Assembly (NCBI GenBank): GCA_021186555.1
Contig: JAJKFL010000006.1
Location: 1,847,501-1,911,500 of the forward strand
Direction: 5' to 3'
DNA from: Reticulitermes speratus
Lineage: Eukaryota > Arthropoda > Insecta > Blattodea > Rhinotermitidae
Length of the DNA: 64,000 nucleotides
Below the pieces are notes generated by a model that was not told where the DNA came from, ran no database searches, and saw only the letters and a list, made by a program, of their open reading frames with translations. Of the stretch, positions 51,301 through 58,098 are shown in pieces; position 1 is the first letter of the stretch, and each line of letters opens with the position of its first letter. The translations under genes and the position numbers were made by a program.

Positions 51301-53024
51301 GTGAAGACATCAGTCAGGCAATTCTGGAAGTGGAAAATTTCTGGATATCAAATGTCTCTATGTTCATTATTAATTGGAACCAATGGAACTATCATGAACA
51401 TCAGAAGCCATTTTTTATGTAAAAAGCCCACCTGGTTCCACAAACTTATCAAATACCAGTAACAGCAATATAAAATAACCTCAAAGAACACAAAAAGTGT
51501 GAATGTTTGTTTTTAATAAATTACACTTTTCAAAAGCATAAAATACATTAAATGATTGAAGATCGGCATCATTCACTACAGCATGGAAGTAACCAACCTA
51601 GCTTAATAAAGACAGGTCGATTGAGTTGAAAGTGATGTGTGCAATGGTAGAAGAGTGGGAAAAGCCAACTTGCCAGTCATGTGACATCATCCCAATTTGT
51701 TGAAGCCAGTCACAAAAAGGTTGAAACAATGGTATGAAAATGGGTGATCACACAAGCTTGAAATCCTGAACATCAAGGTTCACAAACTTTGAGATTCTAT
51801 TGTATCATCCACAAAGAGTATAGGTTTCGATTGGGACTTGACGGCTGGTGACTAATCACTAATATATGAGAAAAAGTAAACAACCGAGTACTGAACCATG
51901 ATGGACTCGATGTTTTATAGCGTCCCAGTCAGAGTACATACTATACTTAAAAATTGATAATTTTATTTCAATGTTGCTTTGTGTCATGAAGGTACAATTT
52001 TAACCACTGTCCAGCTATACCTCAAACTCCATAAAGGTTTACTTTTAATAGTAGTAATTCATTATTTACGCAATCACATGCTTTAAGATCACAATATATT
52101 ACACCAGTTAGCATTTTATTATCAAGAGTGCCTACGATTCTGTCTGTAAAACTGAACACATCCTACCCTATTGAGATTTTTTATACGTCTGTATTGTTCA
52201 TAGTAGTGCCATGGTTCAGGCAGTTTGTCACCAACCTCTTACCGAGGCCCACATTCGATCTCAGGCGTCTAGGTGGAATTTGTGGTGAATGAAGTGGCAC
52301 TTTTCCCCTGTCAGTATCATTCTACCAGTGCTCCATACTCATAATTCATCCATGTACCATCGACACTACATAAACTTACCAACTTAAAGTGTCATTACAT
52401 AAAAACTTCTTACTTCTTTCAAACTGTTAATCTACAAGGATACTGAAGGTTCATGTCATCTGAGATGTTTCACTTTGTTGATTAGTAAACAGTTAACATA
52501 TTACCTAGTTTGTACTTGCTTAGCTGCCGACATGACATTAGTTAGTTTGTACCTATTTACCAGTCGACACTGCATAACACCTCACAAGAATCATCAGCAA
52601 CATGGCTGCGAAAATCTCAATCTTACGTTGTTTTGAGTTTAAGCAATTACTACTCTGTCGTACACAGCTGCGTCGAATTTTTTAGAAAATGCTGTTAATA
52701 ACAAAAATTGTAAATAGACATGCAGAATTTCCAAAGCTCTTTATACAGAGGTTTCATGCATCATTCCGCGTAAGCTCCCAGTGTTATTGAAGGCATGGAT
52801 AAAGATGGGGCAATAATGTAATCTGTGCAGACGTTCAGTAATTTTGTTAATGTCATTATCCACATGAATATTTTAATTTGAAGGGGTTTAGAATATGTTT
52901 AATTTCACCAACAGTTGTCGGTACAAGATTATACATTTTGGAAGCTTATTGTATTATCAGACTTGGTAAACACAGTACTTACGAAAACAAGCTCAATGTC
53001 CCCGCTCTCTTCGTACGACGACAT
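25004..53024 (-). CDS. SYF1: Pre-mRNA-splicing factor SYF1 (XAB2 homologue); complete, 18 coding exons
   Basis: Exons, 5' to 3': 53024-52983, 48336-48188, 45003-44880, 43306-43109, 42790-42606, 42173-42059, 41711-41564, 40762-40611, 39657-39437, 38660-38498, 37740-37627, 36834-36672, 33341-33232, 30562-30359, 30168-30052, 29085-28947, 26729-26577, 25119-25004. Every intron is GT-AG and phases agree, giving 870 aa, close to animal family members. It starts [14 protein letters not shown] and continues [20 protein letters not shown], the conserved SYF1 start. HAT/TPR-type helical repeats run almost throughout, with [39 protein letters not shown] and [18 protein letters not shown]. The tail is acidic ([15 protein letters not shown]), then [12 protein letters not shown] and a seven-Asp run. 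SYF1 is a scaffold of the Prp19/NTC spliceosome complex, and XAB2 also acts in transcription-coupled repair. Tandem duplications abut the splice sites of exons 9, 15 and 17. Confidence 0.93.
25250..25480. repeat. Foldback-type dispersed repeat
   Basis: Contains TTCATCTTCAAGGGTCTTAG and the near-inverse CCTTTGAAGATCAAGGCACT. Related to the foldback family at 16740-17045. It lies in the last SYF1 intron. Confidence 0.5.
26732..27730. repeat. 30-bp minisatellite, about 33 copies, ending in a SYF1 3' splice site
   Basis: The unit is AGTGGAGGCACATGAACAAT plus ACGCAATATT, with ACG/ATG and AAT/AGT variants mixed among units. On the SYF1 strand each unit reads CATGTGCCTCCACTAATATT and so on, offering a branch-point-like CTAAT next to a CCTCC pyrimidine run. 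The last unit is truncated to GTGCCTCCATAG, and that AG is the acceptor of SYF1 exon 17 at 26729. Because 30 is divisible by three and the unit lacks stops in several frames, long open frames run through it on both strands (342-406 codons). I read it as intronic, since SYF1 homologues lack such a decapeptide array. Confidence 0.95.
28055..28312 (-). mobile_element. tRNA-derived SINE (family C)
   Basis: On the minus strand a B box (GGATCGTGGGTTCGAATCCC) follows a Leu/Ser-tRNA-like head. The 3' end includes GGCCCATATAGGGCTGTCGA. A related 3' fragment in the plus orientation is at about 34285-34400. The block lies in the SYF1 intron between exons 16 and 17. Confidence 0.7.
28390..28436 (-). ncRNA. 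Hammerhead-ribozyme-like motif
   Basis: Minus-strand order: TACCCC, CTGATGA, T, GGTCTG-GTTG-CAGACC, GAAAC, GTAT, GTA, GGGGTG. Stem I can form 5 Watson-Crick pairs plus a wobble, stem II 6 pairs, stem III two pairs with a GTAT loop. The predicted cleavage triplet is GTA. One extra T precedes stem II. It lies on the SYF1 transcript strand inside an intron. Confidence 0.6.
28758..28800. repeat. Perfect 43-bp palindrome
   Basis: Two 21-bp arms (CTGTTAGGGTGTCTTGTAAAC and its inverse) are separated by one base. It probably marks the fold point of a small inverted element that includes the hammerhead-like motif at 28390-28436. Confidence 0.85.
29578..29938. repeat. 21-bp minisatellite with alternating unit types
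   Basis: Units AACACAGTAACTGTTACATG and AACACAGTGACTGTTAGATG (each plus T) alternate in a higher-order pattern. The tract lies in the SYF1 intron between exons 15 and 16. Confidence 0.93.
30001..30088. repeat. 44-bp tandem duplication including a SYF1 5' splice site
   Basis: Two identical 44-bp units cover the end of SYF1 exon 15 and its GTCAGT donor. The proximal donor (exon end 30052) keeps the frame. The distal donor is 44 bp further and would shift the frame. Confidence 0.92.
30965..31350. repeat. Dispersed repeat, about 400 bp (copy 1 of 3)
   Basis: Matches 51400-51800 and 61225-61680 in the same orientation. Shared landmarks include CCTAGTTCCAAGAAATCACA-like starts, TTAAATGATTGAAGGAGAGT-like middles and AGACCGAGCTTGACTGAACT-like ends. 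No protein is encoded. Confidence 0.75.
31700..31935. repeat. Foldback-type dispersed repeat
   Basis: Contains TTCTGGGATGTGACACTGCA, TGACGTTTCAAAGGATCACA and, inverted, TGTCATCCCCCAGAAGACCT. Same family as 16740-17045, within a SYF1 intron. Confidence 0.55.
32584..32990. mobile_element. Non-autonomous Tigger/pogo-like element with TA target duplication
   Basis: The ends CAGGTAAAGTCCTTTAATCC and (inverted) CAGTAAAATTCCATTAATCT are similar inverted repeats, and TA flanks both. About 407 bp. An internal open stretch rich in Ser and Thr is probably the decayed C-terminus of a Tigger transposase. Confidence 0.6.
34285..34400 (+). mobile_element. SINE (family C), 3' fragment
   Basis: GTCCAGAGGAGTCCTACCAA and GCGGCCTAGGCCCCCAAG, then CTGTCGAGCCATTGGG, match the inverse of 28070-28175. 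An A-rich stretch follows. Confidence 0.6.
34884..35160. repeat. 44-bp minisatellite with 27-bp subunits
   Basis: The unit TTTTGTGTTGTGTCTGTGGT, then CTGAGCAGTCTGAGTTCATGG and CTC, is repeated four times with 44-bp spacing. Copies lacking the TTCATGGCTC part (27 bp) follow. It is in a SYF1 intron. Confidence 0.9.
36268..36384. repeat. Compound microsatellite (ATA)n-(GA)n-(G)n-(CAAG)n
   Basis: About 30 bp of AAT triplets, 40 bp of GA, 20 consecutive Gs and a few CAAG repeats follow one another. It is in the SYF1 intron between exons 12 and 13. Confidence 0.95.
39662..39997. repeat. 84-bp tandem repeat, 4 copies, abutting a SYF1 3' splice site
   Basis: Four near-identical 84-bp units start 3 bp from the acceptor of SYF1 exon 9 (exon start 39657). 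On the SYF1 strand each unit carries CTCTACTTGTTAG, a decoy acceptor, while the real junction reads CTCTACTTGTTTCAG. Confidence 0.93.
40335..40505 (-). mobile_element. SINE (family B)
   Basis: Inverse-oriented relative of 15818-15995: GAGTATGGAGCACCGGTGGA at one end and a tRNA-like head with GGGACTGAACCCCAGCC. Located in the SYF1 intron between exons 8 and 9. Confidence 0.65.
43680..44365 (+). mobile_element. Mariner-like transposase remnant (HTH_48 type), internally deleted
   Basis: From the ATG at 43688, broken frames read [46 protein letters not shown] and later [20 protein letters not shown] followed by YFEGGN. These are the N-terminal DNA-binding part and the C-terminus of mariner-like transposases common in insects. 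The DDE core between them is missing. Located in the SYF1 intron between exons 3 and 4. Confidence 0.75.
46195..46430. repeat. Foldback element with hammerhead-like remnants
   Basis: Two arms around 46295-46310 are inverted copies: GGTAATTGTTTACCGACATT and later GTCGGTAAACAATTACCACA. Each arm contains GAAGATGGGATCG and CCCGAAACGTCGG, a decayed form of the CTGANGA-stem-GAAAC motif. Located in the SYF1 intron between exons 2 and 3. Confidence 0.75.
47256..47600 (+). mobile_element. Reverse-transcriptase fragment of a non-LTR retrotransposon
   Basis: The frame from 47260 reads [20 protein letters not shown], then [33 protein letters not shown] and [11 protein letters not shown]. This matches the palm and thumb region of a common insect retrotransposon family. 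The catalytic YADD has decayed to YIEN, so it is dead. Confidence 0.75.
47857..48122. mobile_element. Foldback element with 51-bp inverted ends and a hammerhead-like motif
   Basis: The ends 47857-47907 and 48072-48122 are near-perfect inverted copies (AATCACTATTTAAAACACCA at the outer edge). The 164-bp interior has a hammerhead-like motif on the minus strand. It sits just upstream of SYF1 exon 2. Confidence 0.85.
47930..47979 (-). ncRNA. Hammerhead-ribozyme-like motif
   Basis: Minus-strand order: AAACCC, CTGAGGA (47970-47964), T, stem II of GG-TCTG-TA-CAGA-CC with one C/A mismatch, GAAAC (47946-47942), ATGT, GTC (47937-47935), GGGTTT. Stem I has 6 pairs (AAACCC with GGGTTT). The cleavage triplet GTC is the commonest natural one. 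It is on the SYF1 transcript strand, about 150 bp downstream of exon 2's end. Confidence 0.6.
48624..49304. repeat. 33-bp minisatellite, about 20 copies
   Basis: The unit CTATCAACTGATTATGGTGC plus TATGGCTATGACG is repeated. ACG, AGG and ATG variants alternate, and two shortened units carry TATGCTGC, so a larger segment appears to have been duplicated (48699 and 48922 regions). It lies in SYF1 intron 1. Repetitive open frames here are not genes. Confidence 0.95.
49519..49887. mobile_element. 369-bp palindromic foldback element with hammerhead-like motifs
   Basis: Two arms are inverted copies around a centre of GTTGACGTTGACGTTGAC at about 49700. The right arm has an intact hammerhead-like core. 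The left arm has AAAAC instead of GAAAC. Located in SYF1 intron 1. Confidence 0.85.
49774..49816 (+). ncRNA. Hammerhead-ribozyme-like motif
   Basis: CCCC (49774-49777) pairs with GGGG (49812-49815). CTGAGGA is at 49778-49784, followed by T, GGCTCA-TTGG-TGAGCC, GAAAC (49802-49806), AT and GTC (49809-49811). The palindromic stem III (ACATGT) is too short to close alone, so this would favour a dimeric ribozyme, as known for other short-stem-III hammerheads. Confidence 0.55.
50275..50470 (+). mobile_element. SINE (family A), body fragment
   Basis: Matches 6860-7020 (GGGTCTCTTTCCTGGGGGTA, GTTGACCACCCA, GTTCTAGGGTGAAC). Confidence 0.65.
50470..50700 (-). repeat. Dispersed repeat (copy 2 of 3), partial
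   Basis: The inverse of part of 8340-8570, sharing the GCATGCGC and CATTTATGAGATAATGTGGA segments. Confidence 0.75.
51400..51800. repeat. Dispersed repeat, about 400 bp (copy 2 of 3)
   Basis: Same family and orientation as 30965-31350. Confidence 0.72.
52205..52350 (+). mobile_element. SINE (family B), degenerate
   Basis: Relative of 15818-15995 with GTGCCATGGTTCAGGCAGTT and CCAGTGCTCCATACTC. Located in SYF1 intron 1. Confidence 0.6.
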
Positions 53025-53536
53025 ATTGCTCACAACCACAGATCACGGGTCACAACCACAGATCATATAGTATGGTCATATTGTGTGGCGGGCAATGTGG
53101 ACGATATCATTTACAAATGTGTGCAAAAAGGGTGAAGACCTTATGTGAATACGCGAAAGACAAAATTTGATAAAGCTACAATGTACAATGTGCGCACCTT
53201 TCAATATTTAAATATGGTATGGTCAAACGTTTGTGCACAGCAATGTAGGGTAACTCTATGACGCACAGTTCATCACCTCCGACGAGTAACTTCGTATGTT
53301 GGTACGACAGCTGTGGACTCATTTATAATCTGTGGTTAAGATAGAAGGTGAACTGTAGCTACAATGGATGAAGACGGATCGGAAAGTTTGGGTTAGGAGG
53401 CATGATGTTATGATTAGAGTATGATATTTAATATGGTTGAACAAGTTTGGGTTTCGAAGTGAGTTACAAATATAAAATGAGTATTGTTCTATAGTATTAC
53501 AGAATATAAATCTGAAGACTGAATTTTGCTTCCAGA
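53025..53536. promoter_or_regulatory. Divergent promoter region, SYF1 / RBM18
   Basis: The ATG of SYF1 (53024, minus) and the proposed ATG of RBM18 (53537, plus) face apart across 512 bp. The region includes a direct repeat of TCACAACCACAGATCA at 53031-53065 and an AT-rich ATATTTAAATATGG at about 53203. Start sites cannot be placed from sequence alone. Confidence 0.5.
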
Positions 53537-56281
53537 ATGAGCCTGCTGCAGGTACGGTGTTATGGGAATGTGTTTTAAGGACGCTAACGTATAGTGCACA
53601 ATGGAATATGGTACGTGCATGGTGTTGCTTAACCATTTTCAAATGTTGTTGATAAGATTAATGTGTACAATTTTTCAGCCACTGAAGAAGGTAGTTACCC
53701 TACCAGACCCACTTCCAGAAAACATTATTGAGGATAGACGACTGTGGATAGGAAATTTGGATCCCCGGGTTACCGAGTAAGTGTTTAATTGTGTTACTTG
53801 TGATGTCTATAAGAAGCAAGAAATTGAGACACGTTTAAAGCGAGAGGCAAACTTAAGTTATGTATTGACAGTTGATGATAGACTGTTACTTTTTGGGCAA
53901 AATGGACAAGATGCTGGTCTGAATGTCTTAAAAAATGTGTGCCAAGTCGGTGATTCTCTATTGTGCTGTGTATTTTAATATATATGAGTTACAAGTGCCA
54001 GGATTTAAATCCTGTACCAAAATAATTTTACAGTACTTGAAATTTGTGTGTCTAATAGAGAAAATTAATCTTTCTTTGTCCTGTGTTTTCTTTTACCGGT
54101 ACCACCTCCTCAAACTTGTGCAAAAATATGGCACCATTGAGAAGTTCGACCTCCTTTTTCATCGTTCAGGACCTTCAGCAGGGCAACCTCGAGGCTATGC
54201 ATTCGTAACTTATTCCTCTAAAGTAGACGCAATAAATGCAAAAGATGCCCTTGATGGAATGATGATGGGATGCAAAAAGATGGTTGTGAGATGGGCCAAT
54301 AGTGTTAGCAAGGTATTTGTTGTTTTATCAGAAAATTCAAGCTTTTGCCAGTCATGGTAAAAATACACAAGTTAGCTCTGTATCTGAAATAGTAGTTCAT
54401 TGAGTTTCTCTGAAAAATGGTCCTTCACACTACACAATGTAAGTTACATTTCATTCTTGCTAGTTATGTTATTCTTTTGATGAGTGGCATCATTTTATTG
54501 CTTCACCCTGTAAGAATGTAAATTCAAGTAGAATCCAAATCTTCCCTTCCTGTAGTATGAAGTGAGTAAAACTGTGAGGCCCAATTGGAATTGAACAGGC
54601 CAGAGTCAGTGAAAAATTCTGTTGCTTTTGAAAAATGAAGTGTGTTGGGGATGCTCAGATTACTTGCTGGGTGCAGATTTACTGAATTGAAAATTCCCAG
54701 ATATAAGTGCATGCATGTGGATTTTTATTTTTGTAATACAATCTAATTATTGTGGCCAGATTACTTGCCAGCTGAGAGCCCTAAACACTATGAAGCTGCA
54801 TGTGACGTGGTGTGGTCGGTCACTGCTAGGCTCACCTTGCAACAACCTACATGTTCAACACGTTTACTCTTAGGAGTACATTCTTAGTTTTAGGCAGTGT
54901 GGATGTTCCTGAATCAGACAAAAAGTGCTTGGTGGTTTGTGTGCCACTTCATCCCTGCACCAACTACTAGCAAGTAATCTGGTCACCACTGTTCTCGGAA
55001 TTCCCTCTGTGGTCAGATATCTTTCTACAAATTTCAGGATCTCACAGTGGTGTTGCTGAATATTTGTGTTCTGGGATGTCACTTGACTTTAACATTCTTT
55101 GTCATTGTGTTCACACTGGCTCAAGGGCCCAGCATCTTATCGAAAGTTACCGTGAGCTCCTTCAGGGTGTGCTGTGGCCAGGCCATTAAGCTTTCTGCTT
55201 GCTTGCATCTAGTGATCGTTAGTGATGTAGAGAGCTACAGCTCAGTCCGCTATGTCTTCATGGTGTGGTGCTTGAACACAGGTACAGGTTTGCCTGTTGC
55301 TATCACCAAGTTGCTGTTGTTAAGAAGGAAGGATGTCTCCTGTGATAATGAAAGGAAGAGAATGCATGATTTGTGTGCCCTTATTTCACAGGCTGCTTTT
55401 ATAATTTACTGTTTTTCTTTTGTAGGAAGAATTAGATAAGCCAAAACCAGAATTGGTAATACCCGCATTGGCTGGGGCAAAAAGTGAGAGAAAAGTCAGG
55501 TAAGTATCCATTTTGCTGATGGCTGTTGACATGACTGTTAGACTGTGAAGTTTGTTGATTATGTTAGCTAACTAACTAACTCCATGGAGCACAGTCCTTC
55601 TTCAGAAGCTTGCAAGTCCTCAGCTAGTCAAAAAATTCCCCACTTTTTATGGAACCTGAAGGTTCATTACTGCATTCACAAAAGCCCGCCACCTGTCCCT
55701 ATCCTGAGCCATATCAATCCAGTCCATGCCCCCCCCCCCAATCCCACTCCTTGAAGATCTATTTTAATATCCTCCCGTCTACACCTGGGTCTTCCAAGTG
55801 GTCTCCTTCCCTCAGGTCTCCCCACCAAAATCCTGTATGCACTTCTCGCCTATACGTGCTACATGCCCTGCCCACCTCATTCTTCTTGATTTGATCACCC
55901 GAATATATTATGTTAGCTATGGAATGAAAAAGTCTGCCCTTGAGATAGTTTAGATTAGAATCTTCAATCTTTATTAATCATTTTTTCTGCAGTACTTTTA
56001 ATTTAGTGCCTCATAAGGCTTGAATCCATTTCATACAATTTAGATATCTGCACCATTTGATCTTGTCTTGCAGTCGACAGACTACTATTCAAGCTATTGA
56101 AGCTAAATTAAAAATGATGGAGCACAATTCAGTTAATGACTTTGAGGTAAATAATGCTCCTGCAGGAAGCTTGTTTGGCCAGCAGCGGCAGTCCATATCC
56201 CAACCTTCAACAAGAAGGTACCAATCAAGAGGAAGAGGTGATTCAAGACCATACAGAAGACCCACAAACCATCGAAGATGA
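53537..56281 (+). CDS. RBM18: RNA-binding protein 18 (RBM18), single RRM; 5 exons, one unusual acceptor
   Basis: Proposed exons: 53537-53551, 53679-53776, 54099-54312, 55426-55499, 56074-56281, giving 202 aa with all phases consistent. Exon 1 is short (MSLLQ, donor GTACGG) and is the least certain. The protein reads [10 protein letters not shown] (RNP2) and [11 protein letters not shown] (RNP1) within one RRM at about residues 25-108. The family helix [13 protein letters not shown] follows, then an Arg-rich tail. The order and motifs match RBM18, a conserved nuclear RRM protein of poorly known function. Oddity: at the exon 2/3 junction the expected acceptor reads TTTTACCG|GTACCAC, with CG instead of AG at 54097-54098. 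All other junctions are canonical. Confidence 0.85.
55580..55905 (-). mobile_element. Non-LTR retrotransposon 3' fragment
   Basis: Inverse relative of 9130-9540: GGAGCACAGTCCTTCTTCAG, CCACCTGTCCCTATCC and GCCCTGCCCACCTCATTCT. It lies in the RBM18 intron between exons 4 and 5. Confidence 0.65.
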
Positions 56282-56644
56282 ACTGTTTCTGTTACTTTCA
56301 TTCAGACATGACGTTCTGATACACACAACCTCAGTTGTAATCATTATGTATGTACATTGAAAGAAAGCCATTGTATTACATTATGATACATTTAGTTTGG
56401 TTAGTTAGGTATCAGTGTTTCAGAGCAGTCTGCTGTTACCATCTTCTGTCAGCAGATAGCGTCAGCAAGTACCTTTGAAACACTGATGTCTGTCTCGTGA
56501 CTACGTGGCAACACATCCTGGAAGGTTCAATGTTGTGAGCACCTCAAATCTCACTGTGTTACGTCAGTAATTGTGTTGTTCTTGAGTGTGTGTTATTTAA
56601 CATTGCTGTAAATTGCTAAGATTATGTAGTGTTTGTCACAGAGG

Positions 56645-56745
56645 AATGGATGGAGCATTGGTGGAATGACTGGTCTGGGATCAAACCCTGGCCTCGACAG
56701 TGAGAGGCCAGCGACAAACCACGTGACCCATGGCATGGCCATTTT
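56645..56745 (-). mobile_element. SINE (family B), fragment
   Basis: Reads on the minus strand as GCCATGCCATGGGTCACG, CTCACTGTCGAGGCCAGGG and TTCCACCAATGCTCCATCC. Confidence 0.6.
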
Positions 56746-57119
56746 ACTTAAGAAATTCTAAATACATTTAACAGTTAAGCATTGAATATTTTAAGGGTTG
56801 TGGGTCTATAATTTCCTACATTTTTAAATTTCCTTACCTGTGTAAAAATGCATAATCCCCTGGAACTAGACTGTCTGGTAATATAAAGTATGTTGAAAGT
56901 GAAGACATTTATGTTGTGGTGTGCATCTGACTGTAGACATATAGTGTTAGACTGGGAAGGGTGTGGGGAGCTGGGAAGGGTGTGGGGAGTGGGGAAGGAT
57001 GTGGGGAGCGAGGAAGGATGCAGGAGAAAGGAAGGCTGATCCATGTTAGGTTCTATACTCACATTCTGGAGTGAACCCAAGGACTGAGGCATAGGGCTGA
57101 AAGCAACATGAATGTAAGA

Positions 57120-57290
57120 TATGACCTTTCGACAGCAGTGTAGTTGGGGATGTGATGCTGTGTCACTGCATTAGTGGTGCCTGACGTTTCAAAGGACTCC
57201 GTAACACTTGTCCCTTCAAAACACTGGGAGCAACTCACTCAGTGACATAGCATCACACCCCAGAAGACCCGAATCCTCAACATTAATGTG
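57120..57290. repeat. Foldback-type dispersed repeat
   Basis: GGGATGTGATGCTGTGTCAC with TGACGTTTCAAAGGACTCC and, inverted, GCATCACACCCCAGAAGACC. Same family as 16740-17045. Confidence 0.55.
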
Positions 57291-57339
57291 GCTACTGTAC
57301 TTATTCGATGACCATTGTTACAAGATTCCTGTTGATCCA

Positions 57340-57560
57340 TTCTATGAACAGCAGTGTGACTTTCTGGGACACAGAGGATATGAAAAATGTATACAAGCAA
57401 TGGTCAGGAAATGTGAAGGGAATAGACCATTTGGAAGATGTAAACAGGAGGATAATATTAAAATGGATCTTAAAGAAATAGGGTATACAGGATTTGACTC
57501 AAGATAAGGTCCAGTTTTGGGCTGCTGTGAATGCAGTAATGAACATCTGAGTGCAACAGT
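57340..57560 (+). mobile_element. Non-LTR retrotransposon 3' fragment
   Basis: Broken frame ending with QEDNIKMDLKEIGYTG, then a decayed DQVQFWAAVNAVMNI. Same family as 9070-9485. Confidence 0.6.
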
Positions 57561-58098
57561 TTCCCAAGAAGGGATGTGCGAGTTAGAAATATAGGATGGG
57601 CTTTGCCAGCCATCTGCATTACTAATTACATGCAACAGGCCACATTTGCCCACCACTGTAGTGAGGTTACTGAATTCTGACGCTTATTTTACTCCATTAG
57701 ATGGGGAAGATTCCTCTTAATACATTTGCTGCAAGGTAGATATGAAATCACACCTAGATATGTCCAGTGAGGTACCTGTAAGTTAACCATTTTATCCAGA
57801 ACTCTAAAAAAAATAAAGATTTTTATACCTTATACTCATATGGCATCTGCTGTCAAGACAGACAACTGTATGCTCCTTGAGATATGCAAGGCAGTCTTAA
57901 CCATCAGCAAAGAAGGCCAGATTGTATTAATGATAAAAATGTCTAGACCAGGTTCGTGGAGGACAAGCAAAAAATGTGCTTAACTTTCCTATGTGCTACC
58001 ATATTGTAATGTAATATTTATTGCATCCTTATTGTCCATTCATTTACTTTTTGTCTTGTCCAACTTCACCCTCACCTTCAATACAAACCAGTTGATTA

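Noticed and set aside
53601..53610. ATGGAATATG as RBM18 first exon
   Set aside because: Its donor would be in phase 1, whereas exon 2 needs phase 0; MSLLQ at 53537 fits the phase.
53319..53642. 107-codon minus-strand frame between SYF1 and RBM18
   Set aside because: Antisense to RBM18 exon 1 and its upstream region, no similarity to any family, and no splice partner.
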